Positions 45,161 to 56,849 of a stretch of DNA of 64,000 nt are shown piece by piece. The first letter of the stretch is position 1; each line of letters begins with the position of its first letter. The notes beneath the pieces are model-generated. The model searched no databases. It saw only the letters and a list, made by a program, of their open reading frames with translations, and was not told the DNA's origin. The stretch is from Sabethes cyaneus (Eukaryota; Arthropoda; Insecta; Diptera; Culicidae), in the NCBI RefSeq assembly GCF_943734655.1, contig NC_071353.1, positions 76,020,121 to 76,084,120 of the forward strand. The letters run 5' to 3'. The translations under genes and the position numbers were made by a program.

Positions 45161-48100
45161 AGAGCGATTGGCGTTAGAGGAGCAAATGCTGGACGATTCG
45201 AGCGATTCTGAGGATACTGTGGAGGAAGCGGACAAAATTGCAGATTGGCTGAACAAGACCGATAAAGTGGGATTGGACGATTCTCTACCGGTGTACGACA
45301 ACTTACTCGCAGTTCCGGTGTTGCCGTCAAACCAACAGGTTGTTTCTAGCGGCGTCGTTCCACCGAAAATTTCCAGTCAACAACGTTTTCGTGGAATGGA
45401 TTGCACTGACCTTCCGCCATCGAATTCTAATAATCAACATCGCTTGCAGGGAACGGATCGTACGGAGTTTCCGATGTCGGTTTCCCATCTTCAACCACCG
45501 TTGTCTTGTTACCAACCTCCTCCACTGTATACTACAGCATCTCAGCCGATCTCTGCAATGCCAGCGTACCCAGGGTTGAATCCGCAGCGGTATCCATCCA
45601 GTTCTCAATCGTCTGGGCTAATGCCACCAGTAACGACGGTTCCATTTACAGGATTGAATCCACAGCTGTATCCTTACGTTTCTCTTCCGCCTAGTCTGCC
45701 AGGAACGTCAGTCCCATGTACTGGGTTGAATCAACAGCTGTATCCACTCAGTTCTCAATCGTCTGGGTTTATACCACCAGTACCCACGGTCCCATATACT
45801 GCATTGAATCCACAGCTGTATCCGTTCGTTTCTCTTGCGCCTGGTCTACTACCACCAGTATCGTCGGTTCCACATACCAGTGCCCGTCAACTATCGTTAG
45901 ACGAGAGCTTTACTCCTCTGAACAGTGGTCATTTGGCGGCCAGACAGACGGTGAAAGATCTACCTAAGTTCGGTGGAGATCCCGAGGATTGGCCTCGGTT
46001 TATTGCAGCGTATGACCGAACAACCCGGATGTGTGGGTTCCGGAATGATGAGCTTCTTGATCGTTTGGAGAGAAGTTTGTACGACAAAGCTCTGAATGCT
46101 GTCAAAAGTCTGCTTCTACATCCGAATAACGTTCCGGTGATCATGAACCGGTTGAAAACACTGTTCGGCAACCCGGAATGGATCGTGGAGACCATGGTGA
46201 AGAGAGTTAAAATGATGCCACCGATGAAAGCAGAGAAATTGGAGTCAATCGTGGATTTTGGTGTTGCGGTGCAGAATTTGTGCGCTACTATACAAGTGTG
46301 CCAAATGGACGAACGACTGTACAACGTTGCGCTGCTGCAGGAGCTTGTCGACAGCCTACCATCTACTCTGAAAATGCAATGGGCTTTCTACCGGAAAGAG
46401 AAAGGGACAGCTACGCTATTGGACTTCAATGAGTGGCTCGGAAACATGGTTGAAGCGATTAGTCAAGTTAGTAGACCTCAGGTGTGGACCAAGCCATCAA
46501 ACACAGAGAAAAAAGATCGAAAAGAAGAAGCCTACGTACATGTGCACTCCACGCCACCACCAGAGCCGGTGGCAAGTAGTAGAGCTTGTCTAGCGTGCGC
46601 CGGTGAGTGCGGTAGCCTCGATAAGTGCAGCAGCTTTCTCAAAATGACACTGAATACACGCTGGTTGTTGGTAAACGAGAAGAAGATCTGCCGAAAGTGC
46701 CTGACGAAACACTTCAACACCTGCGAACGGAAAGTTCCTTGCAATCAAAACGGTTGCAGCTTTTTACATCATCGCTTGCTGCACGACGATAGCAAACACA
46801 AGAAGCCGAGCGAAACGACGCAGACAGCTTCGTGCAACGCGCATCATTGCACACTCGGAGGTGTACTGTTGAAATACATCCCAGTGACCGTACATGGAAA
46901 AGACCGTTCGATCAATACGTATGCCTTCCTCGACGCCGGATCAACCTCTACCTTGATGGAGCATAGCTTGTGGGAGGAATTGCATCTGGAGGGTGAGAAG
47001 ACCCCATTGTGCATCGCGTGGACTGGCGGTCAAGGCAGACATGAAGGCAACTCAGTGAAGTGTGCGGTTGAAATCTCCAGCACCGATAATCCTGGTAAGC
47101 GTTTCAATCTCTCCAAGGTGCATACTGTGCAGAACCTGGATCTGCCGTCCCAGTCAATGTCCACTTCGGATCTCACGGAGCATTTCCAGTATCTTTCTGG
47201 TGTTCCTGTCGCATCGTACTCTGGAGTAAAGCCACGAATCCTGATGGGTGTGGACAACTCTCGACTAGACTATCCGTTGGATTCCCGGGAAGGGGGTGAA
47301 AATCAACCTACAGCAGTACTAACGCGGCTTGGCTGGCTGATTTACGGACCCTGCTCGGTGCCGACGCAGGATAAGAAGGAAAGTGCTACGGCGTATAGCT
47401 ACCATATCTGTGTATGTGAAACACCTCATACAACGGTCAAGGATTATTTCTCGTTGGACAGCCTGGGAGTTCAGCTTCCTGGAAAGTCGTTGATATCGAC
47501 AAAGGATGAGCGGGCTATACAGCTACTACAATCCAGCAAGGAGCTGAAAGTAAACCGATACGAAACATATCTGTTGTGGAGATTCGGTGATGCGCAGCTA
47601 CCGGAGAGTAGAGCGATGGCCTTGAAACGTCATAACTGTTTGGACAAGCGCATGGGGCGTGATCCGGAACTGGCGAAGGCGTTTCGCGAAAAGATCCTGG
47701 GCCACAAATCGAAGGGATACATTCGTGAACTGTCGCCTCAGGAGGAAGCCATGCACCAAGGACGTTCGTGGCAACCGCCGATTTTTCCTGTGTTTAACCA
47801 GAATACGCCTGGGAAACTCCGCATTGTCTTTGTCGCCGCTGTGAAAGTGAGAGGACCCTCCTTGAACTCCCTTCTGCTGAAAGGGCCAGACCTAGTGAGG
47901 CCACTTGCCCCCGTTCTCCATTTGTTTCACGAATATCAAGTAGCTGTTTCAGGGGATGTTTGCGAAATATTCCTGCAGGTGATGATGCACTGCATCGATC
48001 AGCAATGTCAGAAATTCTTTTGTAATGACGGTGTTCCTGGTAGCGCCCCCAAGGTATACGTGATGCAGGCGATGGCGTTTGGTGTGAGCTGCTCGCCCAG

Positions 48101-48974
48101 CAGTGCACAATACGTCAAGAACCTAAACGCAAAACGTTTCAAGGACCAGTTCCCGGATGCTGTGGATACGATTTTCAAAAGAACGTACGTGAACGGTATG
48201 CTGTACAGTGTCGAGACCGAGGAAGAGGCAGCGGAACTTGCGCAAGCTGTTCGCTCCATCTATGCTGAAAGTGGTTTCGAGATACGTAGATGGCTGCCGA
48301 ACTCCCAGAAGCCGCTGGATTCTACAGGCAAACACAGAACGACTGAGAAGCTGAAGCAGAACGAAGATTTGGGGACCGAAAAGGTACTCGGAATGTGGTG
48401 GGATACACTCAGTAACACCTTCATGTTTAAAAGTCCTAAGCGGTGTCCACAGGATTTGCTATCTGGACAGCAGACTCCTACCAAGCGAGAAATGCTAAGA
48501 AACAAACTGCTGGAGGTGGAGAACGTCATCAACTCGCGTCCCCTCACATACGTGCCTATCGAGGACAGCAAGAGTGAAGCGCTAACTCTAAATAAATTGA
48601 GTTTTTCAAATGGTTCGAACTCTCTTCTGCCGTACACCGAGAGCCTCGCTACGCTAACCAATACTTGGAAGACTTCACAAGTTTACGCCAACCTTTTCTG
48701 GAAAGGGTGGCTACGCGGAGACCTACCGACCACAAGCCGCCGGACCAAGTGGTATTATCCGGTAAAACCAATCGAGATCGGTGACGTGATGGTGATCGTG
48801 GATACGGGTCTGCCTCGGAACTCGTGGCCCGAGGGACGAGTGGTGGAGGTCAGCTGTAAGAACGGGCAAGTACGCAGTGCAACAGTGAGGACTCCAGCTA
48901 ACATCTACCAGCGACCTGCGGTTAAACTTGCGGTTCTGGACGTCGCCGCAACTCAGAGTAAGCAGGATCCATGA
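45153..48974 (+). pseudogene. BEL Gag-Pol: gag, protease, dead RT, integrase tail (open but defective)
   Basis: The frame is open from before 45153 to TGA at 48972. The order is: an acidic segment; a Pro/Tyr-rich region with repeated 'LNPQ.YP' units (about 45560-45890); a DUF1759-type capsid domain ('LPKFGGDPEDWPRFIAAYDRT', about 45960-46470); a Cys cluster ('CLACAGECG', 'CRKCLTKHFNTC', 46590-46770); and a retropepsin-like domain with 'FLDAGSTSTLM' (about 46925). RT runs from about 47570, but the first catalytic block reads 'RIVFVAAVKV' (Asp to Val, 47817) and the YxDD box reads 'YVNG' (48186). After 'TPTKREMLR' (about 48500) the sequence jumps in frame to integrase C-terminal 'VINSRPLTYV' and 'GDVMVIVDTGLPRNSWPEGRV'. 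RNase H and the integrase DDE core are absent. Confidence 0.9.
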
Positions 48975-48985
48975 TCCTACGTACT

Positions 48986-48994
48986 GGGGGGGAG
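48986..48994 (+). promoter_or_regulatory. BEL polypurine tract
   Basis: GGGGGGGAG immediately precedes the 3' LTR and lies 11 bp after the pol stop codon; it is the expected primer for plus-strand DNA. Confidence 0.85.
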
Positions 48995-49717
48995 TGTTAC
49001 GCGATATGCGAAACGCGCCTCCGATGTCACCCAACCTCGACCGGGAATCGGCAGCACTGGTAAGGTTGATTAGTATCGAGAGCTGTCACGTCAACATTGT
49101 AAACATACGAAAAACACAAATCATTGTCGAACAAAACGAAAAACATAGATATTTCTCTTGTTTCTAAATTTCTTAAATATTAAAGCTTATATCTAATTAA
49201 TCTGCAGTGGATATTGTAACACCACGTAACGCGCTAAAGTGAGTGAATAGCTTAAACTAGTAGTACGGATTAACTTAGAAAGGTAAAAGCTAATTTAATA
49301 GTAAAGTTGGTTGGAGTGGAACATGCAAGTCTAACCTAAAGCTTAAAATTATATCACAGATTGAATTTTGCTGAATCACTAACATTGGACTAGCAGGAGG
49401 AAGGTAAAGATTTATTCTTATTAATGTAAAACTAGAATCTAAATACTAAGGCTAAATCACAGATTGAAATATCGCTACCGAACGGATAGAAACAGGCTAT
49501 ATTCAAGGTTGACTTCTTTACGAAACGGGTTGCAAGAAGCACAAACGTAAGTTTGCTTAGAAATAGCTACATATTATACATTAAAATATACTAAAACTAC
49601 ATATTAAACATAACTTGTATCCCATAGGGAAAATTTAACAACTAAAAATAAACGGTTCGTTCAAGTTTTCGGACGTCTTGCAATCTTATCTCGGTAAACG
49701 AATTTGTTTTGGTAACA
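48995..49717 (+). repeat. 3' LTR of BEL element
   Basis: 723 bp, TGTTACGCG to GGTAACA, without the hairpin insert. Followed by TSD GTTAC. Confidence 0.95.
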
Positions 49718-50247
49718 GTTACATTTCGTAGGTACGAGTGTCCAGCAGTTAATAGATACGCTTCCTGACTTACCAGATAGTCAGTTGCGTGGGCCTCTTA
49801 TAAACATTGAAAGTTATACACCTAATATGACAAGTTACGATGAAGCGGTTACGAAGCTGAACAATTTTTTCTTACCAAAAGAAAATACCACGTACGAACG
49901 ACATTTGTTACGGCAAATAACACAAAAAGCGGGAGAAAGCATCAATGCTTTTACAGTTAGGCTTCGTATGCAAGCAGAGCGATGTGGCTTTGGAGATAAA
50001 ATTGAAGAGAATGTAAAAGACCAAATCATTGAACATTGTTCATCAGCAATTCTACGTAGAGATTTACTCAAGATAGGTGATACTGATTTGAAGGAGGTAC
50101 TTAGAGTAGCAAAAATTTCGGAAACACTGAACAAGAGAAATCGTTTACGGTCGAAGGTATGCAAAATTCTACGGTCAATGAAATAAATAAAGTGGAAGAT
50201 AACCCTGTCTTTGGAAAAAAAAAAGAATTGTCGCCGGAACCATTCGA
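49718..50247 (+). pseudogene. gypsy 2 gag, remainder of capsid region (frameshifted)
   Basis: Gag resumes after the BEL element with 'LHFVGTSVQQLIDTLPD'. It continues through 'AVTKLNNFFLPKENTTYERHLLRQ' and 'INAFTVRLRMQAERCGFG', the conserved major-homology-like part of gypsy gag, to 50186. A frameshift near 50135-50160 and another in the A-run at 50215-50225 lead into the zinc-knuckle frame. Confidence 0.85.
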
Positions 50248-51207
50248 ATGGAATGTCATCGCTGTGGATATCTTGGACATATTGCCAGAGACGAAAAATG
50301 TCCAGCAAAAGGGAAATCATGCAGCAAATGTGGGGGTCGGAATCATTTTGCAAAAAAATGCCGTACCCAAAAACAACCGTTTAAAGCTATCAAAGACCAT
50401 GATAGCAGACAGCAGACGAATAAGTTTTCAAATTCAGTTAAACAAATTTCCACAGAGGATTCTGAATATGTATTTAATGTGACAACGATCGATGATAATG
50501 GAGAATTGTCTTGTGAAATAGAAGGTGTTGTTGTGTCTTCTGTGATTGATTCAGGATCTAAATATAATTTACTGAGCCAATCGGTCTGGGAACAAATGAA
50601 AGCGAACAAGGTAGTCGTGTCAAACCAGAGACGGGAGGTATCCAAAACTTTTAGAGCGTATGGTGGACAAGAATTGCCGTTACTAGGAGCATTCACCGCA
50701 ACCATTTGTCTAAGTGGACAAACAGGATCAGCTGAATTTTACGTCGTACAAGGAAATGGAAAAATTTTAACCGGTCGAGATACAGCAATAGCCTTGGGAG
50801 TTCTGAAAATCGGAAATGCAGTGAATACTATTGATTTGGAGAAACAATCCAGTAAGTTGGGAACAATTAAGGATGTTTTAATAGAGATTCCAATTAAAAC
50901 CGACATAGTGCCTGTTATTCAACCTTACCGTCGTATACCAGTGGCACTAGAGAAAAAGGTTGACAAAAAGATCGACGAATTATTAATTCAAGGTATCATA
51001 GAGAAGGTAAATGAGCCAAGTAGATGGGTATCTCCGGTTGTTGTTGTACCAAAAGGAGACGACGTGCGTATATGCATTGACATGCGACGGGCTAACGAGG
51101 CTGTCAAACGAGAAAATCATCCACTACCTGTCATTGAGGACTTTTTACCGCATCTGGGTAAAGCAAAGATTTTTTCAAGAATGGATGTGAAAAACGCATT
51201 CCATCAG
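50248..51207 (+). pseudogene. gypsy 2 nucleocapsid knuckles, protease and RT N-terminus
   Basis: Two CCHC zinc knuckles ('CHRCGYLGHIARDEKC' and 'CSKCGGRNHFAKKC') bind RNA. A retropepsin-like domain has the active site 'VIDSGSKYN' intact (about 50540) and ends 'ILTGRDTAIALGVL'. RT begins at about 50905 ('VIQPYRRIPVALEKKV', 'WVSPVVVVPKGDDVRICIDMRRAN'). The first catalytic block 'SRMDVKNAFHQ' runs up to 51207, where an intron-like insert starts. The frame is open from 50248 to the insert. Confidence 0.9.
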
Positions 51208-51381
51208 GTGGGCTGATAAACAACTATAAAACATTGACAGTTTTATGATTGAATTATTAATTATCTGTTCTATCTTGTTAATATAGATTTCTAGATATTG
51301 TCTAGATACTAGATACTGTCAATCACTAACGAACCAATAAATATAATAAAAACGAATATTTAACGCACAGTTTCATTTTAG
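51208..51381 (+). other. 174-bp intron-like insert in gypsy 2 RT
   Basis: The conserved RT block is cut between 'AFHQ' and 'VEIS..SREITTF'. The segment starts GTGGGC after CAG, ends with a pyrimidine-rich TTTCATTTTAG, and has in-frame stops. Removing 51208-51381 leaves the RT frame exactly continuous. The 6-bp word AGGTGG stands at both junctions (51206-51211 and 51380-51385), so it also looks like an insertion with target duplication. It is very AT-rich inside, with no inverted ends. Confidence 0.7.
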
Positions 51382-52550
51382 GTGGAAATATCTCAAAATT
51401 CAAGAGAAATTACGACATTTATCACACGCAGGGGATTGTTCCGCTACACCAGATTGATGTTCGGTATAAATTGCGCACCGGAATTATTCCAAAAGATTAT
51501 GGAACAAATTCTGTGTGATTGTGAAGGCTGCGTAATTTTTATCGACGATATAGTTGTATATGGGTCTAGTCAACAGGAGCATGATACGCGATTGAAAAAA
51601 GTACGTGATAGATTGCAGGAAATGAATGTTGTGCTGAACGACAAGAAGTGTTTGTATGGAGTTGCTAAACTGAAATTTCTGGGACATAATTTATCATCAG
51701 AGGGTATAAGTCCGGACACAGACAAGTTAGACTCCATTCGTAGATTCCGTGAACCAAAAAGCCAAGAAGAAATCAGAAGCTTCTTAGGATTGGTGAACTA
51801 CGTAGGAAAATTTGTGCCAGATATGGCAACGTTAACTGAACCTCTCCGACGTTTAACAAAACACAACCAAAAATTTATTTGGACAAACATAGAACAAATT
51901 GCTTTTGACAAACTAAAAAAGCACATGACGAATCCTGTCAATCTGGGTTATTTTAATGTCACCGATAGAACTCAAGTAATAGCTGATGCTAGTCCTTTTG
52001 GTTTGGGAGCTGTTCTTATCCAAATTAATGATCAGTTCATACCAAGAATTATTTCATATGCAAGTAGAAGCTTATCAAACGTCGAGAAGAAATATGCGCA
52101 ATTAGAAAAAGAAGCTCTCGCGTTGGTCTGGGCCGTTAAGCGCTTCCATTATTATTTGTATGGGAGATCTTTTGAATTAATAACTGATCATAAGCCATTA
52201 GAAACCATTTTTGGGCCACGATCTAAGCCTTGCGCAAGGATTGAAAGATGGGTAATTCGGCTGCAGGCTTATAAGCTGAAAGTTATTTAAAGACCAGGCA
52301 AAACAAACATAGCGGACCCATTATCACGATTGGCTGTTACATCTGAGATTAATGGAAAAATACTTGAAGAATATGTAGAACATTACGTGCAATGGGTGGC
52401 CATAAATGCTACTCCAGTTTCTCTTAAATTAACTGAAATCGAACGGGAATCTGAAAATGACCAATTGATTCAATTCAGTAAAATGGGCCTGGAACAAAGT
52501 GTTGGAAAGAAGAAGCAGCGCAATTGAAGTTAATTGCAACTGAACTATGT
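51382..52550 (+). pseudogene. gypsy 2 RT core and RNase H (broken)
   Basis: RT continues with 'LFRYTRLMFGINCAPELFQKIM' and the catalytic 'FIDDIVVYG' at about 51538; the thumb with 'KKCLYG' and 'LKFLGH' follows; then RNase H with 'VIADASPFGLGAVLI', 'EKEALALVWAVKRF' and 'ITDHKPLETIF'. A TAA at 52288 interrupts what the family shows as 'RPGK'-type sequence; the frame continues with 'RPGKTNIADPLSRL'. A frameshift near 52500 precedes the SINE insertion. These breaks rule out a working polyprotein. Confidence 0.9.
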
Positions 52551-52603
52551 TTTGTTGGTAACATATTATTACGTGGAACACGAATTATAATACCAGAAAC
52601 TTT

Positions 52604-53090
52604 TTTTTTCCATGTGTGGACTCATTACTGCGACCAGTATAGTTGATCTATTGTAATATCGCCCGGGTGTTTGCTGTATGGACCTGCACTGCATTTCTTT
52701 TTGCTATAATCGCTATTGAGTGAGCGATATGCTTATTTTTAAATTGTATGCGTGCTTGCGTGTATTGGGGTTTACCCTTCCTTCAAAGCTTGATCTACTT
52801 TACCCACTTATTCCTCGCTGCCAGCACTATCCCATATTATAGCCGTCCCTGGCGAGGACTCATTCGTACCTCTGACCAGTACTTAACTATAGGAGGGACA
52901 TTTGCACTGTCAAGAGGCTTCAGAGGGTAAATATAGAATTCAGCACGAAGGAAGGGTAAATGGAGGGGCCTGAGAATAAACCCATGCTAAAGTCACTTGA
53001 CATCGAATGGCTTGATTCTACTAAGATTCGAACCCACGACCACTCGCTTGTCAAAGCAGACTCGGTAACCTTGCGGCTACGGAGCCCCCA
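52604..53090 (-). mobile_element. tRNA-headed SINE, minus strand, 12-bp TSD
   Basis: On the minus strand the element begins GGGGGCTCCGTAGCCGCAAGG, with the tRNA-like A-box in 'TAGCCGCAAGG' and the B-box 'GGTTCGAATCT' about 50 bp later (plus strand about 53027-53037). It ends with an A-run (plus-strand T-run at 52604-52609). ACCAGAAACTTT flanks it (52592-52603 and 53091-53102), so the pol frame continues exactly across it. This family is different from SINE S1. Confidence 0.9.
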
Positions 53091-53525
53091 ACCAGAAACT
53101 TTAAGACTACGAACTCTTCATTTGGCTCATGATGGTCACCCAGGAATGACAATTATGAAGCAAAGATTGCGTGCAAAAGTATGGTGGCCAAAGATAGATG
53201 CAGATGTTGAGAAATATGTTAGAAATTGTCGTGGATGCACGTTAGTAGCGGCTCCTTCTGTCCCAGAGCCAATGAAACGAAGGGATTTACCATCAAAACC
53301 ATGGCAACACCTAGCAATTGATTTTCTTGGTCCCCTTCCGACGGGACACTATCTATTTGTAGTAGTGGATTATTACAGTCGCTACATAGAAGTCGAAATA
53401 ATGAAAAAAATCGATTCTAAAGAAACAATCAAGTGTTTGGACTCGATATTTGCTCGATTTGGCTTACCACTATCAATAACTGCTGATAATAGTCCGCAGT
53501 TCTCTAGTGAAGAGTTTCAAAATTA
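53091..53525 (+). pseudogene. gypsy 2 integrase: zinc and catalytic domain, first part
   Basis: The His2Cys2 zinc domain is visible as 'HLAHDGHPG' with 'CRGC'. The catalytic core has the first Asp in 'HLAIDFLGPLP' (about 53315) and the second in 'TADNSPQF' (about 53485). The frame breaks off at 'EEFQN' where the LINE inserted, and resumes at 57802. Confidence 0.9.
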
Positions 53526-53638
53526 ATTCAACTTATTCCATTTTAATTCAACTTATTGGTCATTAAGGTATAGGCTACAAGCCCGTTGCCAAAATAAAAA
53601 CTTAATATTAACACAATGAATACAAATGAATACAATGA

Positions 53639-56600
53639 TTAAAAGAAATGCAGTTGTCCCCTTAAATATAAACTAAGCCTATTTTTAATGGTAGTTGGTG
53701 GCATAGTAATTTCCACTACATGCTGTAGATCATTGAAAGCTCTCATAAAACGGCACGTTGGTTCATGAAGAGAATAATTCCTATTTCTATGAGGCGGGTT
53801 GAAAACACGTCTGTTACGGAGCACGACCTGACTTTGATTAAAGTGCAACCGTGCGGCAAGTGTTTGACTATCGGTTCGTCCAGATAAAATGTTTACGAAG
53901 AACACTATATCAGCTATTCTATGCCTGCAGTGAATCGTGTCCATGTTGACTAGAGAACAGAGATCTTGATACGGCGGCAGTTGGTCTCCATTCCATCTCA
54001 AATTCCGCAAGGCAAAACGTACAAACTTTTTTTGAATGCTCTCAATTCGTTGTATATAAGTTACGTATTGAGGGCGCCACACAACGCTCACAAAATCAAG
54101 CTTACTCCGTACAAGTCCAACGTATATAGCCAATATTGCATGTGGGTCCTTTAGGTCTCGCCCGAATCGCCTCACGAGAGAGAATAATTTAAGGCAGTCC
54201 TTAATAACATTGTCTATATGATTTGTAAAAGAAAGTGAGCTGTCAAAAACAATTCCTAGGTCTCGAACAATTTCTCTGCGGGGCAGGACAATTCCGTTGT
54301 AAGAGTATTGAAACTCAATTTTTTGTATTTTCCGAGAAAAGGTCATTACCGAACATTTGTCCGGATTGATATTTAAGCCGCTATTTGAGCAAAACGTTCC
54401 AAAGTTATCCATGTCAAGTTGAAGTTTGACACAGTCAGCGTCAGTCTTGATTGGTAAGAATATTTTTACATCGTCAGCATATATTAAAATTATAGCATTG
54501 GACAACATAGTTGGAAGCTTATTCATCACCAGCACAAACAATAATGGACCCAGATGACTACCTTGCGGCACACCTGAATTAACAACAAAGGAGTCTGAAA
54601 CATTTTCCTTAACTTTCACATATTGAACTCTGTGTAGCAAATAACTTCCTAGCCAATTGTAGATCGGACCTCCGATGCCAAAATCAGCAGCCGCCTGCAT
54701 AATACTTTCGGTCTTAACGGCATCAAACGCTTTACTCATGTCTGTGTATATACAATCTACTTGACATCCTTTCGAGATGTAGTCATTCACTAGAGACGTA
54801 AATTCACAGAGGTTTGTAGTAACCGATTTTCTCTTCAAAAACCCGTGTTGCGTAGAGGAAATGCGTTCCGCAACTTTTTCATACAAATAGTCGTACACAA
54901 TCTGTTCAAAAAGCTTTGGTATAGCCGATTGAATAGTTATTCCGCGGTAGTTCTCCACATCTGAACGAGATCCTTTTTTATGAATTGGACTAATTCGAGA
55001 CACCTTCCAAATCGAGGGAAAGTAGCCGAGAGTGAGAGACGCATTGAACAAACTCGCGAGAAGTTCCATTAATTCATCCTGATACTCTTTCAAAAGTTTG
55101 TTCGGTAGTGTGTCGGGGCCAGGTGCAAGATTTTTGTCCAGTCTGCGAATACTATTACGAACACTATTTTGCGATAGTTGGTATACCTCAGGACTACTGT
55201 CTTGATGTGGTATATTATTAGCGGTCGCAGGTACATCAAACACACTTTTGAAATGCTCCGCAAAAAGGTTCGTTGACGACTGAGCGCTAGTAGCTGTAAT
55301 GTCCTTGTATTTAACGTTACTCGGAATACCAGAGTTTTTCCTTCGATTATTTACGAATTTCCAGAAATGTTTCGGGTTACCTTTTATATTACTTTGCAAT
55401 TCACCTAAGTATACCTCATATTCTTCTCGGTGAGCCGCTTTGAACATCCGCAGAACTTCTTTATAATGGGTCACATTTTCATCTGACCTTTCACGACGCA
55501 TTTTTCTTAGGGCCGCTCGTTTGGCTTTCATTAAATTAATTAGTGCACCAGAAAACCATTCAGGATAGATACGGCGAGATTTTTGCTTTTTGGTAACCCT
55601 TGGAGCATGGCGAGAGAAAATATTAAATAACACGTTATAAAACTGCACGGTATTGTAATCGACAGAAGTATCCATATTGGCAGCATTGCCGATTTCGATA
55701 TTGAAAACACCAACTGAGCGAAGAAAATCAAACATCACACACGCTTGGCTTGTATATCCCTGGACATCACTTCTGAACATTGATTCTGTGACAAAAATAT
55801 TGTGCCATTCAATGTTTCCTAAGTCAGCGCGTACGCTTTCAATGTCCATTGCATTAAGATCCAAATACTTTTTGAACACCCCAACTTCACACTCATTTAA
55901 TTCAATCACTTCGATGGTCAATAACATCGCACGGTGATGAACTTCGTTTTTAATCAGCGGGTCCGTTAATGCCAGCTGACAGATGTTTGTATCCGTAGTG
56001 AATACCAAATCAAGAAAACAATTGTTGTGATTTGGTATATCACATATTTGCATCAACCCGGCCGCAAGAAATTCATCAACAATGGCTATCTCGGATTGTG
56101 AAGTGATTTGATCGGGTAGGTAAAACTTATTACTTGAGTCAAAGTGAGTCTGATTCCAATTCAAATTTCGCAGGTTGAAATCGCCGATCACAACGACATC
56201 ATCATTTGGGCCGATGGACACACTTACGGACTCGACAAAAAGGCAAAAGGAGCGATACCGATCAATGCTAGAGGTAGGTGGAATATAGCCACAGCACAGA
56301 AAAAGTGATCCGGTGTCTGCTGGCAATTTAACACAGAGTGCTTCATTGTTTTTAGCTACTGCGTGTTCGGTACTGGCGATGCAGTTTCGGACGGCAATGA
56401 GAGCACCACCTCCAGATGTTTTTTCACTGTTTGCTATCACAACGATATACACAAAAAGCGGGAGGAAACAACGAACTATCCATTACAGTTGAGTCCAGGT
56501 TAGTTTCGGTGAAGCAATATATATCTATATCTAACTCGATTGAGGACATATAGATAATTTTTTGCCGTTCACTTCCTTTTATGCTATTCATGTTCTGATA

Positions 56601-56849
56601 GTATACATCCAGTATTTTTTCCTTTTCGGCAGGTTTTCGTCTTGTGGATAATACGGAGGCAGCGGTCGTCAATTTCGGTACTAACTCAGGTACGTCAGTA
56701 ATGTTTTCGTGAATCGCAGTAAGATTATAATCTATCGTCATTTCAGATTCATCATAATTACTGTGTGTTGGTAAGCGGCGTGAGGAAATTTTCCGGATTG
56801 GACTCATTATACTTGTAGTCATCTCGAAATGTATTTGATCGAGACTCAT
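53639..56849 (-). pseudogene. LINE ORF2: endonuclease + RT, one frameshift
   Basis: The first segment (56849-56424) holds 'VYYQNMNSIKG' and 'YCFTETNLD', the start of the endonuclease. Near 56440 the frame shifts by one base, after which 937 codons are open to 53639. These carry 'GGGALIAVRN', 'VVIGDFNLRNLNW' (about 88-100 of this segment) and 'FLDLVF' (about 146-151). RT follows with 'YTDMSKAFDAV' (about 569), 'GVPQGSHLGPLLF' (about 627) and 'YADDVKIF' (658-665). ORF2 overlaps ORF1 by about 90 bp. The RT is intact, so only the early frameshift makes the copy defective. Confidence 0.9.

Larger units (their letters stand above)
43478..49717 (+). mobile_element. BEL/Pao LTR retrotransposon nested in gypsy 2 gag
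   Basis: The LTRs start TGTTACGCG and end GGTAACA. The 3' LTR (48995-49717) is 723 bp; the 5' LTR (43478-44396) is 919 bp because of a 196-bp insert, and without it is also 723 bp. I see about three differences. The target duplication GTTAC lies at 43473-43477 and 49718-49722. The interior has a PHD-finger gag segment, DUF1759-type gag, a zinc-binding Cys cluster, a DUF1758-type protease, an RT with altered catalytic residues and only the last part of integrase. I see no clear primer site after the 5' LTR. Confidence 0.94.

Noticed and set aside
53020..53090. Possible tRNA gene on the minus strand
   Set aside because: It is the 5' head of a SINE with an A-tail and a 12-bp TSD, and the cloverleaf does not close.
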